Shown: piece after piece, positions 45,884 to 57,219 of the stretch | Numbering within the stretch: the first letter of the stretch is position 1 | Layout: the number at the start of each line of letters is the position of its first letter | From: Corbicula japonica | Taxonomy: Eukaryota > Mollusca > Bivalvia > Venerida > Cyrenidae | Reading direction: 5' to 3' | NCBI GenBank assembly: GCA_038501625.1 | Contig: JAZAYU010000205.1 | Location: 682,001-746,000 of the forward strand | DNA length: 64,000 bases | Position numbers and translations under genes: made by a program | Notes under the pieces: generated by a model | The model's database searches: none | What the model was told of the DNA's origin: nothing | What the model saw: only the letters and a program-made list of their open reading frames with translations

Positions 45884-46009
45884 CTGAAACAAAAGACAAA
45901 TGCGTGGTTTAAAAAAATTCAGCGATCTGGATTTAAGAAGACCCGTCACCATATGCTAACGTTATAATATCCACCGAACTGCTGAAAGGGTAAAATCAAT
46001 TGGCGAGGT

Positions 46010-46345
46010 ATAACAAAGATCCCGTGTCAAAATTCTATTCTGTTTAGTTCCGCCCATTGTTTTCTCGTTTAGGGCACTTTTATCTTGGGACCATACGCCG
46101 CTGAACATGGAATAATATTATTCTGAAAATACCGCATTGAAGGTTCCATATTCACCGCCATATGCACACCAAAATTGTACTGTTAATTTGTGTTAATATT
46201 GAGTTGCGCTCAACCCGGGACTAGGCGGTGTGGGCAGTAATTTGCATTTCCATTACTGCTCATGAACAGGCTCAATCAAACCGAGTCTACAATATTTTCA
46301 TATTTGTCGTGTTCAATGGCTTTCAAAGTTGCCTTTTTCATCTAT
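46010..46345 (-). repeat. Dispersed ~330-400 bp repeat, inverted copy
   Basis: Contains the reverse complement of the block at 61080-61420: 'ccgcccattgttttctcg', 'gccgctgaacatggaata', 'accgcattgaaggttcc', 'ttgcatttccattactg' and 'gaacaggctcaatcaaacc'. Confidence 0.8.
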
Positions 46346-46349
46346 TTTG

Positions 46350-47685
46350 ATAGGTATTTTTAATCTGGTATAGTGATGGCATGGTATGGCGTCAGATTTT
46401 AATGAAAATCGGTATTTTGAGAGAAACATGTATGAGAAAGAATAAACTTTAAACAATGTAGAGGGTGAGAGGTGAAAGAATTATTCATTTGGTCTGGGTT
46501 CAGAAATTTAAAAAAAATGAAAATGCAATAGAACAACTAATGCGAAGAATGGGGCGGGCGTACCTCCGACCGAAAGAATCGCCCTTTAATTTGAATTTGT
46601 CCTTGTTCCTATTTTCCCTTTCTGATATTTCTCAACAAAGGTAAAATAAAATCACACAAATAACACTGATTTGTGCAAAGTTTTATAGAACTGTAATCTA
46701 ACGTTAGTTTTTAATTATCTTTTTTGATTGATGAAAATGCAATGAAGATTGTGTACAGCCTTAAACTTTTTACTAAGATACCATCACAGAAGACGCCGAA
46801 TACCCAAACTATAAGCCGTTTTCTCAGTGTTACTATTTGGAATATTATGTGAGTAGGGGTACAACAATTACAGTGAAAATAAAAATGATATTCCCCAGTT
46901 TGAAAACAGTGAAATACAACTTACTTTTCGCCGAGAAATTTCCATAATTCACTGGAAAGCATTAAGCTATAAGGGCTACTACAAAATTCCAGTGTTGACA
47001 CTGAGAAAAAATATTTTAAAAACCTCTATAGAGAGCTGAAACTTGTTTCTAAGCAATATATTGCTAAAACAGGAAGACGCCGCTAGTCGACGAAACCAAG
47101 TTTTCTTAAGTTTTAAGTGAAAAGAAGGATAACTATGACGAAATACAGTAAAGAGATATGAAACTAGTCCTAATAATTGTTACCTTGAATAATGACTGAG
47201 GAAAAGTGATCTTGACGACATCAATGACATAACCTAACCTAATAAGTTATAACAAAGGTTTTCCAAGGTAGGACAACCTACTAGTAAAAATCAATTTAGA
47301 CTATGATATCATAAATAAAACACTATTTTCCTCAAATATTTTGCAAAGAAGGAAGAATATGAAAGATAATACCTTTAATTTCACTATAAAGATTCACTAT
47401 AAGATTTATAATTGTAAGAATGGCAAAATAAACTGTGAAATTGAACAGGGTTATCTTAACATGAGTCGTTTAAAATAGTCAAAATTTAAAATGATTTTCT
47501 ATCACAATTTTAGTTTCTTTTCGGTATGATATACTTTAAACAGTTATTTTACTGTTGATTGCATTAAAACTCGTAAAAGCATAACAATAACTGAAATTTC
47601 TTAATAAAACAAAAACATTTATACAGATGTCGACCGACAACAACATCCGAAGTAAATGCCTACTATTTAAGCGGCGCAATGCGAA
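46350..47685. other. No gene seen; AT-rich spacer between exons C and D
   Basis: No finger module or tandem array was found in this spacer. Confidence 0.45.
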
Positions 47686-47689
47686 TCAT

Positions 47690-47906
47690 TACGTCTTTCC
47701 TTCCTTGAAATGCCACCAAAAAGTGTAACAGACGAAATTAATTATAATACATTTCGCAGGAATATACAGTTCTAGTCAAAATTTGTAACAACATTATACA
47801 ATCTTTAGTAGTAAATGAAAAATAAAACTGTGTTCATTCTAAACATAACAAAAACTGAAATGCTAAAAATATCACCGAAGGCAAATTTTCGCATGGCGCG
47901 ACTCAT
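47690..47906. mobile_element. Degenerate ~255 bp MITE copy
   Basis: Recognisable as 'gaaattaattataatacatt', 'tcgcagg', 'ccgaaggcaaattttcgcat' and 'ggcgcgactcat', with diverged termini; the left end is uncertain. Confidence 0.6.
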
Positions 47907-48204
47907 ACATTGTCAAATGTAATAATAACAAGTACAATAATAAAGAATGCTCTTTTTCTAAGGTAGAAATTCGATTACGTTAAATGTCAGCCATTTAGCT
48001 TCTTATATGTCCGTCATTTATTTTCCTTAAAGACATATACTTCTCAAAATTTGTTAAGGGTCACTTTCGTTGTCTGAAATTTCATTGTCTTGCTTATTAT
48101 TTTTAACAGTTTATGTTATATTAAGTTTTGTTTGTACTGTTATCTGAGGTAAATTTTGGAACTGAAACATGACTGTTTAAATTATCTTAGCGGGAAAATG
48201 TAAG

Positions 48205-48320
48205 GCGGCTTGGGCAGTAATATGCATTTCCATTAATGTCCATGAACAGGCTCAATCAAACCGAGCCTGCAATATTTTCATATTTGTCGTGTTCGATGGC
48301 TTTCAAAGTTCTCTTTTCAT
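48205..48320 (-). repeat. Partial dispersed repeat ('gaacaggctcaatcaaacc' family)
   Basis: Close to the right-hand 115 bp of the copy at 46010-46345, in the same orientation, 70 bases downstream of exon D on the minus strand. Confidence 0.8.
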
Positions 48321-48393
48321 ATGTTACGTACTACTATAATGGCATTTATCAAATTTTGAGTGTTATATAAACAGAATCAATTAAGACAATCCC

Positions 48394-48617
48394 TTAACAA
48401 CGAGGAATGTTTATGTGAGTCACGAGATGTGCTTTCAAGTGATGTTTAGCATTGAAGGTTTTAGGGCATAGATGGCAGGCGAAGGGTCGCGCTCCAGTGT
48501 GGATACGCTGATGTATTTCTACCGCTGATGGTCGAGCAAACTTCTTTCCACAGAAGATACAGGCGTATTTTCGGTAACCATCGGCAACTTTCCCTGTTGA
48601 TTCTGGTTGATCAACAA
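48394..48617 (-). CDS. Alternative 3'-terminal exon D: two C2H2 zinc fingers, intact
   Basis: Acceptor 'ttcttatttttcag' ends at 48618; TT completes a codon (phase 1). The exon encodes 73 residues and a stop. Leader VDQPESTGKVADGYRKYA; finger 1 C19, C22, H35, H39; linker HTGARPF; finger 2 C47, C50, H63, H67; tail INIPRC. Val replaces the usual Leu in the finger 1 helix (SAVEIH). Helix -1,2,3,6 are R,S,A,I and A,H,H,A. No internal donor is seen. Confidence 0.88.
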
Positions 48618-48639
48618 CTGAAAAATAAGAAAGAATCAT

Positions 48640-49190
48640 TTAAGTTTTCCAATGAAAATTATACAGTATTCCAGGGAGTTATAAATAAAGATTTCTCAGT
48701 GAAATAAATGGGTTTTTTTGTATAATTTTAGAATCTGTTAATTGATATGTTCACTGTTACCCTGAACAACTTCGTAAAGGGACATCTAGTGTCATCACTG
48801 CAGGTTCATCATTAAAAAAAGGAGATCAAAATCGGTCTAACGGCAAAAGGCTGCACAACTTAATATTATTAACGTATCCTTTTTTATAAACAAGTCAAAA
48901 CAATAAAGAAGAATTACTAGATCTAACAAGAGCCAGTCGGAAACGACTGCACGCTCGACTATTCGAAAAGTCAGAATTATTAAGCACATTGTAACTGGGC
49001 TTCATTTAAACTGGGGAGTGATTCAGGAGTTTATGACACCCCCAACAAACACACATGAACAAAAGTTTCTTAATCCATAAATCAATAAATAACACTTAAT
49101 TTATTCTTGTAGATTTTTTTTAGGGTTTACACAACCCAGCCCATAAACCCCTGATCCCACACCCATCAACCCACTATCTTTGCCCACCTA
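48640..49190. other. No gene seen; spacer with a 'gctcgactattcgaa' fragment
   Basis: 'cgctcgactattcgaaaagt' near 48952 resembles the inverted-repeat end at 52027-52058 and may be a remnant of the same repeat family. Confidence 0.4.
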
Positions 49191-49214
49191 TAGTTGTGTG
49201 GTGTGGTGAAGTAC

Positions 49215-50260
49215 AGTATGGTATGCTGGTTGCTGTTGTTGGTGGTGGTGTTGTTGTTGGTGGTGGTGGTGTTGTTGCTGTTGATGGTGTTGTTGTTGGT
49301 GGTGGTGTTGTTGGTGTTGGCATTGTTGGTGTTGTTGGTGGTGGTGGTGGTAGTGTTGTTGCTGGTGGTGGTGGTGTTGGTTGTTATTGCTGTTGGTGGT
49401 TGTGTTGATGTTGTTGTTGGTGGTGGTGTTGATGTTGTTGGTGTTGTTGTTGGTGGTGGTGTTGGTGTTGCTGGTGGTGGTGGTGGTGTTGTCGGTGCTA
49501 GTGTTGGTGGTGTTGATGTTGTTGTTGGTGTTGTTGTTGGTGGTGGTGTTGTTGTTGGTAGTGGTGTTGTTGGTGGTTTGTTGGTGGTGGTGATGATGTT
49601 GTTGTTGTTGGTGGTGGTGGTGTTGTTGGTGGTGTTGGTGTTGTTGGTGGTGGTGTTGTTGGTGGTGTTGTTGTTGATGGTGTTGTTGTTGGTGTTGTTG
49701 TTGTTGTTGGTGGTGGTGGTGTAGTTGTTTGTGTTGGTGTTGTTGTTGGTGGTGTTGTTGATGTTGGTGGTGGTGGTGTTGGTGGTGTTGGTGGTGGTGT
49801 TGTTGTTGTTGGAGGTGGTGTTGTTGTTGGTGGTGGTGTTGGTGGTGGTGTTGTTGGTGGTGGTGATGGTGTTGTTGTTGTTAGTGGTGTTGTTGTTGTT
49901 GTTGGTGGTGGTGTTGTTGTTTGTGTTGTTGTTGGTGGTAGTATTGATATTGTTGTTGGTGTTGTTGTTGGTGGTGGTGTTGGTGTTGTTGTTGGTGGTG
50001 GTGTTGGTGTTGTTGTTGTTAATGGTGGTGCTGTAGTTGTTGGTGGTGGTGGTGGTGTTGGTGTTGTTAATGGTGGTGGTGTTGTTGGTGGTGGTGGTGT
50101 TGTTGGTGGTGGTGATGGTGTTGTTGTTGGTGGTGGTGTTGTTGTTGTTAGTGGTGGTGGTGTTGTTGTTGTTGGTGGTGGTGTTGGTGTTGTTGTTGTT
50201 GTTGTTGTTGTTTGTGTTGGTGTTGTTGTAGTTGTTGTTGTTGGTGGTGGTGGTATGTGG
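49215..50260. repeat. GTT/GGT minisatellite, about 1.05 kb
   Basis: A long degenerate array of 'gttgttggtggtggt' type units of 15-24 bases, strongly G+T on the plus strand and A+C on the minus. Long frames across it (Val/Leu on plus, up to 298 residues of Thr/Pro on minus) are artefacts of the composition. On the minus strand, the direction of the zinc-finger gene, the RNA would be C/A-rich. Confidence 0.97.
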
Positions 50261-50398
50261 AGGTGGTGGTGGGTGGTGGGGGTACAGTACAGTGGTGTGG
50301 TGTGGTGTTGTGTGGTGTGGTGTGGTGTGGTGTGGTGTAGTGTAGTGTAGTGTAGTATAGTGTAGTATAGTCTATGCACCCACCCACACCACAATTAC
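50261..50398. repeat. (TGTGG)n/(TGTAG)n minisatellite
   Basis: Directly follows the larger array and consists of 5 bp units 'tgtgg' shading into 'tgtag', then 'cacccacccacacc'. Confidence 0.95.
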
Positions 50399-50499
50399 TC
50401 TACACTTTCAACCAAAGTACGTTAAGGACATCTGTTTTAAACCTTTTATATAGCTGTACATATGAAAAACACTAACATTGAAACTTTAACAATTATTTA

Positions 50500-52058
50500 C
50501 AAGTCTTAATTCTAATTTCAAGTGAAAAGGGGCAAAAATCAAATATAAGAAAAGCAAGGATGAGTTATGGGCCTTTGAAAATAAACCCGATGTAAGATAA
50601 AATAAAGGTATACAAAGTTTTAAACCTTAATTTTTAAGTCTAAAAAGGGCAGTAATTTGAAAAAAATCAAAGAGTTATGGTTCTTGGCATACATAGTCAG
50701 GGTCATGATGGTGAATAAGTTTCAAAGCTATAGTACAAGAAGTATGAAAGTAACTAACTTGCACGCAATCTTTAACCTGAAATTCTAAGTCAAAAAAGGG
50801 CCGTAATTTGATTAAAAATGAAAGAAAGAGTTATGGTTCTTGGCATACATAGTCAGGGTCATGGTTAACAAGTGTCTTAAGTCTCAAAGCTATAGTACAA
50901 GAAGTATGAAAGTAACTAGCTTGCACGCAAACTTTAACCTGAAATTCTAAGTTGAAAAAGGGCCATAATTTGATTAAAAATTAAAGAAAGAGTTATGGTT
51001 CTTGGCATACATAGTCAGGGTCATGATGGTAAACAAGTGTTGAAAGTTTCAAAGCTATAGTACAAGAAGTATGAAAGTAACTAGCTTGCACGCAAACTTT
51101 AACCTGAAATTCTAAGTCGAAAAAGGGCCATAATTTGAACAAAATGGAAGTTAGAGTTATGGTTCTTGGCATACAAACTTGAAATATGATGATGAACAAG
51201 TGTTGAAAGTTTCAAAGCTGTAGTATAAGTAGTATGGAAGTTATGGATTTGTACAGTAGCTTGCACGCAAACTTTAACCTGAAATTCTAAGTCGAAAAAG
51301 GGGCATAATTTGATAAAAATGAGAGTTAGAGTTATGGTTCTTGGCATACACACTTGGGATATGATGATGAACAAGTGTTGGAAGTTTCAAAGCTGTAGTA
51401 TAAGTAGTATTGAAGTTATTAGTTTGTATAGTAGCTTGCACGCAAACTTTAACCTGAAATTCTAAGTCGAAAAAGGGCCATAATTTGAACAAAATGAAAG
51501 TCAGAGTTATGGTTCTTGGTATACACACTCGGGACATGATGATAAACAAGTGTGCCAAGTTTTAAAGCTGTAGTATAGGTAGTATTGAAGTTATTAGTTT
51601 GTATAGAAGCTTGCATGCAAACTTTAACCTGAAATTCTAAGTCGAAAAAGGGCCATAATTTGAACAAAATGAAAGTCAGAGTTATGGTTCTTGCTATACA
51701 CAGTCAGGACATGATGATAAACAAGTGTGCCAAGTTTTAAAGCTGTAGTATAAGTAGTATTGAAGTTATGAGTTTGTACAGTAGCTTGCACGCAAACTTT
51801 AACCTGAAATTCTAAGTCAAAAAAGGGCCATAATTTGATCAAAATGAAAGTTAGAGTTATGGTTCTTGGCATACACACTCGGGACATGATGACGAACAAG
51901 GGTGCCAAGTTAAAAGCTGTAGCTATAGTAGTTTTTAAGATATAGGTAGGTTGCACGTAAACTTTAACCAAAGCGGGACGCCGACGGCGACGCCGACGCC
52001 GACGCCGACGCCCTAGTGAGTACAATAGCTCGACATATTCTTCGAATAGTCGAGCTAA
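50500..52058 (+). mobile_element. Repeat element with ~165-175 bp internal tandem units and a short inverted end
   Basis: Seven to eight units contain 'actttaacctgaaattctaa', 'aaaagggccataatttga', 'gagttatggttcttggcat' and 'gcttgcacgcaaa', with unit starts near 50781, 50932, 51098, 51271, 51446, 51621 and 51796. The array ends in a GC-rich 'gacgccgacgccgacg' run (about 51975-52012) and a terminal hairpin 'tagctcgac...gtcgagcta' at 52027-52058. Confidence 0.9.
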
Positions 52059-52059
52059 A

Positions 52060-52540
52060 AATTCCCTAAAACTCTATTAACGCAAATTCACAAAAACTAA
52101 TCAACCCAAAACACTATTGTAAATACCAACATGAGTAATATTATTATTGACAACAGTATGTCGAGTCCTTTTGACTTAAATATGTAAACAATATGAGATT
52201 TTTGTAAAAATATGTGTTTTCCCTTGAATTTATTTATCGCTTTCAGATCGCGAAAATGGGTTACAAACGTTGATTTCCCTCTTCAAGTTTAATTTAACGT
52301 TCTTTAAAAATACAAAACATAATGTTGTCAGGATTATTATAATCATCCGGTCATTTAAAATAATGTTTTAGGTTGTTCAATGTTTGTGAATTTATGTAAA
52401 TAAACTTAAAGCTTATTAAACTTACCCAATTCATTAGATTTATTTACACGAAAACATACAAAATGTGTTGGTTTCGGTAAGGTCATTGCGTATCCGCCCT
52501 TTGGCTTTTCAATGCTATAAGCTTCGTATGTTTTATATCT
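52060..52540. other. No gene seen; AT-rich spacer
   Basis: No exon, RNA or obvious repeat is visible. Confidence 0.45.
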
Positions 52541-52549
52541 TTGTGTGAT

Positions 52550-52885
52550 TTTGCATGCAACATTGTTGAGCCGATGGGTGGGTGGAGTTATTTCATTAAG
52601 AAAACGTGTGCTTGTATTGTGATATCATGATATGAGAACATGTTGGGACAAGTGTGATGTTGGTGCACCCTAGAACCTAGTTTGAACCGCCAGTGGCAAT
52701 TTGTTTTGCCACTGACCGTTCCAAGGCAGTAACCCCTCGGGTTCTCATTTTTGTCGTTTGTTGTGTCTTTTTTAAACTTCTTACATGTAACCATGATCTC
52801 TTCCTCTCTTTTCTTTTTGACTGTGTCGGGTGGCTATTTTTTGAATGTGGCAATTCCAGATATGCATATTCTATCTTCTTATAGA
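52550..52885 (+). repeat. Dispersed ~330 bp repeat (copy 3 of 3)
   Basis: Direct copy of 12440-12775: 'gttggtgcaccctagaacct', 'ttttgccactgaccgttcca', 'gtaacccctcgggttctcat', ending 'aattccagatatgcatatt'. Confidence 0.85.
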
Positions 52886-53699
52886 TTTTTACATTCCAAG
52901 TACCATTAACATGGCTTTAATCGTTTAAAGTTATGGGAAGCAATGTATTTTCACTACTGCTGTTGCCAGAATAACCACGACGAAAATAACATGCATAGCC
53001 TCTGCATTGTCCTATTACCAAATACGATTTTTTGAAACCAAGCTGGCCTATTTTTTTAATTTACTGTTGGATCGATTTTTTTCTGGTGATAGGGCAAGAG
53101 GAGTAACAGGACCAAAACATTCCAATTACGTGCATAATCGCCTTATTTCCCTTGTCTAGAAGGTTTCGTTATCATAGGTTAAATACTTTTGCGTTTTCAC
53201 TATAATAATTGATGCCATAACAACAGTTACTGTATTATTTTATATCTCAAAACATAAAAATGACATAATCAATACCCGCTAACTACTCACAAAGTTTCAA
53301 TGTTTCAGTTTAAGCCTAGCTAGGAAAATAGTGATATCTCAGGATTCATTATTTCGGACGGAGATAGGGTAAACATATCGTCCCCTCCGTTTTAATTGGC
53401 TGGGAAGTACAACAGAATAATCAAGAGTAGTAGTCGCCGGCCTCTGCGCGAGTCTCGAATTAATGTGCCTTTTACATGATATCTATTTTAACAGTCCTAT
53501 TTTGTTCGGATTCAAATGATTTCAACAGTTCAATCATTATCAGTTAAATATTTAAGGTGCTCACAAAAATATAATAGCTGCCGTGGAGGCAAAAGTACCC
53601 TATTTTTGCTTGCAAATAACCCTTAAATTAAAACCTAAATAACTTCTTCAATACGCTTTGTATCACATCGGCGAACAGAGAAGATCCAGATAAGCCGGC

Positions 53700-53885
53700 A
53701 CATCTGTAAATCCTTCATTTACGATCATCTACACATCCTGCTTGATCATCTGTGCAAGTTTGAAAGAAAGCCGCCTTATAGTTAAGGAGGAGTTGATGCC
53801 ACAAGATTTGGGGACGTACGGACGGACGGACGTACGGACTGACGAGTGCAACTCTATATGCCTCCCACTTTGTGGAGGCATAAAA
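53700..53885 (+). repeat. Dispersed 'cctgcttgatcatct' repeat (copy 3 of 3)
   Basis: Same family as 30409-30630 and 44345-44590, ending in 'gtacggacggacggacgtac'. It lies about 45 bases downstream (minus strand) of the stop of exon E, so it would be in that isoform's 3' UTR. Confidence 0.8.
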
Positions 53886-53930
53886 AATCATAACATACTT
53901 AAAATTACAACTGCGTCAATTGTTTCTATC

Positions 53931-54193
53931 CTAAAATCCCAAATCTTGACCTTTTGTCTTCTTCAAATTCTCCAGTTTATGCATAAACACGTGTTTATTG
54001 AAGTTACTACGATCAGCATATTTTTTCCCGCACTCAGGACACTGCCAAGGTTTCTCTCCAGTATGAATTCGTAGATGTGTTGTTAACGTTCCTTTAGATT
54101 TTAGCATTTTTCCACAATACTTGCAACTGTATCCAAATCTTGGATGTTGGCTTGTGAAGTATGGGTCTTCACTAAACGCTGGTTCAATTGTAC
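53931..54193 (-). CDS. Alternative 3'-terminal exon E: two C2H2 zinc fingers, intact
   Basis: Acceptor 'tttaaatttcag' ends at 54194; GT completes a codon (phase 1). With 86 residues it is the longest module. Leader TIEPAFSEDPYFTSQHPRFG; finger 1 C23, C26, H39, H43; linker HTGEKPW; finger 2 C51, C54, H67, H71; then a basic tail of 15 residues (KLENLKKTKGQDLGF) to the stop. Finger 1 has Leu and finger 2 Tyr at the hydrophobic core position. Helix -1,2,3,6 are S,G,T,T and D,S,N,K. It has no ATG-led long frame, so it is easily missed by simple ORF finding. Confidence 0.88.
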
Positions 54194-54738
54194 CTGAAAT
54201 TTAAATATTTAAAAGTTTTATAAATGTTGATACAGGTTTTATTGTTTTCACATGATTGTCATTGACAAAATCAAAATAAGTGCAGCCGAGAAGTAATCTC
54301 TGAAGAACTATGAACATGAAGAGGATATTGCTACATTCGTCAGAACACAAGTGCTTTCAAAAGTGTTGTGAATATTAAACCACTATATTATTTATTTCTT
54401 CTAACATTTGTAACGTTAAAATGATATCTATAAATAATAATAAAATATATAAAAATGGATATTCCCATATCGATGTTGCAACCCCCTCTAGGACCTGGGA
54501 CTATTAAAAATGTTACATTTTAGTATAATTCTCACATTTCAATGTTTTCTGATTTAGTGAAAAGAAAGACAGCCACAATTTATTACTTTTGGCTCCGTGT
54601 CACATGTCTTTACCCTATTTTGTTTTAACAAGGACTTTCGATTATAATTTAATAATAGGAAGTTAATGCGTTGATTCATTAAAAGTCATTTTTCTAAACA
54701 AGATAGAAGAGAATAAATTTACGATAAACAATCATAAT

Positions 54739-54996
54739 ATGGGGCACGCCAAGGGAAAAGGTACCTTCGGTCATATTTTGTGACATTTAAGTTGTTACTT
54801 TATATAAGAAGAAATTACAAAATTTAATATCTTTTGTTTTTGGTAACTAAAAAGTGATTTTGTTACACATTTTGGCAATAAAATCGAATTTTTAATGCGA
54901 ATGCATAATAATTAATATCGTCTGCTTAATTTTATTACGCCATTTCAAGGATTGACGTCAACTGTCTGAAAGAACTTTTTCCTGTGATGCGTCCCA
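54739..54996. mobile_element. ~255 bp MITE copy
   Basis: Same family as 32116-32369, in the orientation of 35196-35455; begins 'atggggcacgccaagggaaa' and ends in a more diverged right terminus. Confidence 0.8.
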
Positions 54997-54999
54997 AAT

Positions 55000-55960
55000 A
55001 AAGGTGTTTTAGATAACGAATTGGTTACGATCGGTACAAAAATTCAATCATATGCCTTTTAAGCATAACATTAAAACAAAATTGAAGGGTGGCAAATGTA
55101 GGAATTTAAATGTAAGCAAAATAGTACTTAGTTTATTCTTTGCTTTCGTTGATCTTGTATTTTGTTAGTTATTGCTTTTATATTCTTCTAAGTAAAAAAA
55201 ACTGTTACTAGATCTTAAATCCATGATATATACGGTATCCCATTTATATTTTTCACGTGCTCGATTGTGCGCAATGCTAAGCAAATTATCGTAACAAAAT
55301 ATAAACGATGTTGCTGTTTGCATAGTTGATATCGCGTAAACTTGGTTCGACAAAGGATTAAGGGAACATCAAATTCAAACTGTTGGTTAAAACATATATT
55401 ATGAACTTGCAGTAAACAACAGTAAATGTATTTACTAATATGAATATAATGATTACATTTTGTTTTGAAATTTAGCCCATTATATACGTAAAAATATCCA
55501 CCATTCAGGATGGCACTTCAAAAGATTGCTTCCAGAAAAAAATCTAACTTAAACGTCACTTTCACTCAAAAGTGTGACTGTCCGTATCCTAATTTTTAAT
55601 TAATTAAAGCTACTGAAAAATGTGCATTAATTAATTATTAATATTTTATAGTTTACATCTAATTTTATAATTTTCAAGGGTTGGCATTCCAAACAAAAAA
55701 TAGCAACATCAATATTTAAGCAAAACTGTTGTCAAAACGAACCAACATAGATTCAGCATTTTTTCTTTGTCGATGATTTCCACTGATTGAATATTCTGTA
55801 TGCTGAATATGGAAATTAATTTTCCATATTAATTATCAAGCGCATTAATATTATTTTATCCAAAATGGTGTTTTTGAATAACAATTAGGCAATAATTGAA
55901 TTCTTTTGATGAGTTTATTATTATGTTACAATATCCTTTAACATGTATTGTGTTTTAACA
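55000..55960. other. No gene seen; AT-rich spacer
   Basis: 55800-55840 holds a short palindrome ('atatggaaattaattttcca' and 'tattaattat'). No coding support. Confidence 0.45.
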
Positions 55961-56029
55961 ATTAACGGTTATTAGAAATGTATTTGCACACAATTTCATA
56001 TAAAATAACCTTTTAATTGTCATGCACAA

Positions 56030-56516
56030 CAAGTATGCCCTTGGCAAGAAATGCACCAAAAATCAATCAAAGGGGAATAAATTTTAAGAATGACAAGAAA
56101 TGCTCTATCAAGTCAATCAAAGGGGAATAATTAAAACATGGAACAAGGTAGAGTTACTGTTTTTGTGATCAACCCTTTGAGTCATTGCAAGAAACATGCA
56201 TACCAAGTTTGGAGGCATTTGAACATATGGTTACAAAGTTACGCTCCGGATAAGAAATGGTCCATAAAAATCAACCAAAGGGAAATAACTAAAAAACGGA
56301 AAAAGGTAGAATTACGGTTCTTGTGCACTGCACTTCGAGTCATTGCCATAAACATGCATAACAAGTTTGGAGTCATTTGTACCTACGGTGACAAAGATAT
56401 GCTCCGGACAAGAAACTCCGGAAGCCGCGGACGACGCCGCGGACATCGCCGCTGCCGCCAACAAAGTAATCCATATAATTATGTCGCCTATTCAAGCGTC
56501 AGGAGACACAAAAACT
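56030..56516 (+). mobile_element. Repeat element with two ~190 bp internal units and a GC-rich tail
   Basis: 'aatcaa(c/t)caaaggg(g)aataa' and 'gagtcattgc(a/c)a' plus 'aacatgcataacaagtttgg' recur about 190 bp apart; the tail 'cgcggacgacgccgcggaca' and the end 'aggagacacaaaaac' resemble the ends of the other tandem-unit elements. The 126-residue frame is repeat translation. Confidence 0.7.
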
Positions 56517-56922
56517 AGGCTACTGTGAACACATAAAATATATTAATGAAACAATTGTCAACAATTAAAATGCAAGACTCAATATCAATCGTGTTTGATA
56601 TAAAATCTTGATTGCTTAATTCTACAACGATTGAAAATTGTGGATGAAAAATTAACATTCGAGAACACCCTGCAAACGTTCGTTTTCTAAATGTATAAAA
56701 ACAAAATTATGCATTTTAGGATAAACGGAAAAAGAAAGTTACCCTAAAATGTAGTCGATTATCAATATAAAAAGGACACCTTTTCAACATTATTCAATGT
56801 GTGAAAATAACAACAAATTTAAATGGGCACAAGTCCTCTTTGCGACTTTAATTTTATAAAACATTAGAATACTCGTTCTCGGCTTACAAAGAAAGTATCT
56901 GTATCATCTTCGTGTGGTTGGT

Positions 56923-56928
56923 TTTATT
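56923..56928 (-). terminator. Candidate poly(A) signal for exon F
   Basis: AATAAA on the minus strand 45 bases after the stop codon of exon F. Confidence 0.45.
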
Positions 56929-56973
56929 TGCACCAAATTTTGTCTTTAATAACCATACATGTAACTCAAATCG

Positions 56974-57212
56974 TCAAGTAATATGGGTTACTGCATGCGA
57001 TGTTAATGTACTCTTTCTGGCAAATGTTTTTCCACACATTTCACATTTAAATGGACGATCTCCGGTGTGAGTGCGCATGTGCAAGTCTAAATGAGACCTC
57101 CATCGGAAGCGCTTTGTACACATCGGACATTGGTAATTCCCGAGGTTCAAACATCCTTTGCGAGACAAATTAACTGCCATTCCTGACATTGATTCTTGAT
57201 TAGCGACATCAT
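56974..57212 (-). CDS. Alternative 3'-terminal exon F: two C2H2 zinc fingers, intact
   Basis: Acceptor 'cttacttttcag' ends at 57213; AT completes a codon (phase 1). It encodes 78 residues and a stop. The leader contains DVANQESMSGMAVNLSRKG and the CLNLGN motif shared with exons G and H; finger 1 C28, C31, H44, H48; linker HTGDRPF; finger 2 C56, C59, H72, H76; tail IT. Helix -1,2,3,6 are W,S,H,L and R,S,T,S. The WxSHLD helix in finger 1 is shared with G and H, which marks these three as a recent subfamily within the array. Confidence 0.9.
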
Positions 57213-57219
57213 CTGAAAA

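Noticed and set aside
49194..50231. Long Val/Leu/Gly-rich frames on the plus strand
   Set aside because: Same minisatellite; the apparent hydrophobicity comes from repeated GTT/TTG/GTG codons.
49498..50394. 298-residue Thr/Pro-rich frame on the minus strand
   Set aside because: It is the translation of the GTT/GGT minisatellite; all frames on both strands are open for the same reason.
50993..52025. Series of 68-133 residue minus-strand frames with a shared peptide and an Arg-rich start
   Set aside because: Translation of the 165-175 bp tandem array and its 'gacgcc' tail.
56138..56518. 126-residue plus-strand frame with a basic C-terminus
   Set aside because: Runs through two repeat units and their GC-rich tail; the Arg-rich end is the 'gacgccgcggac' run.
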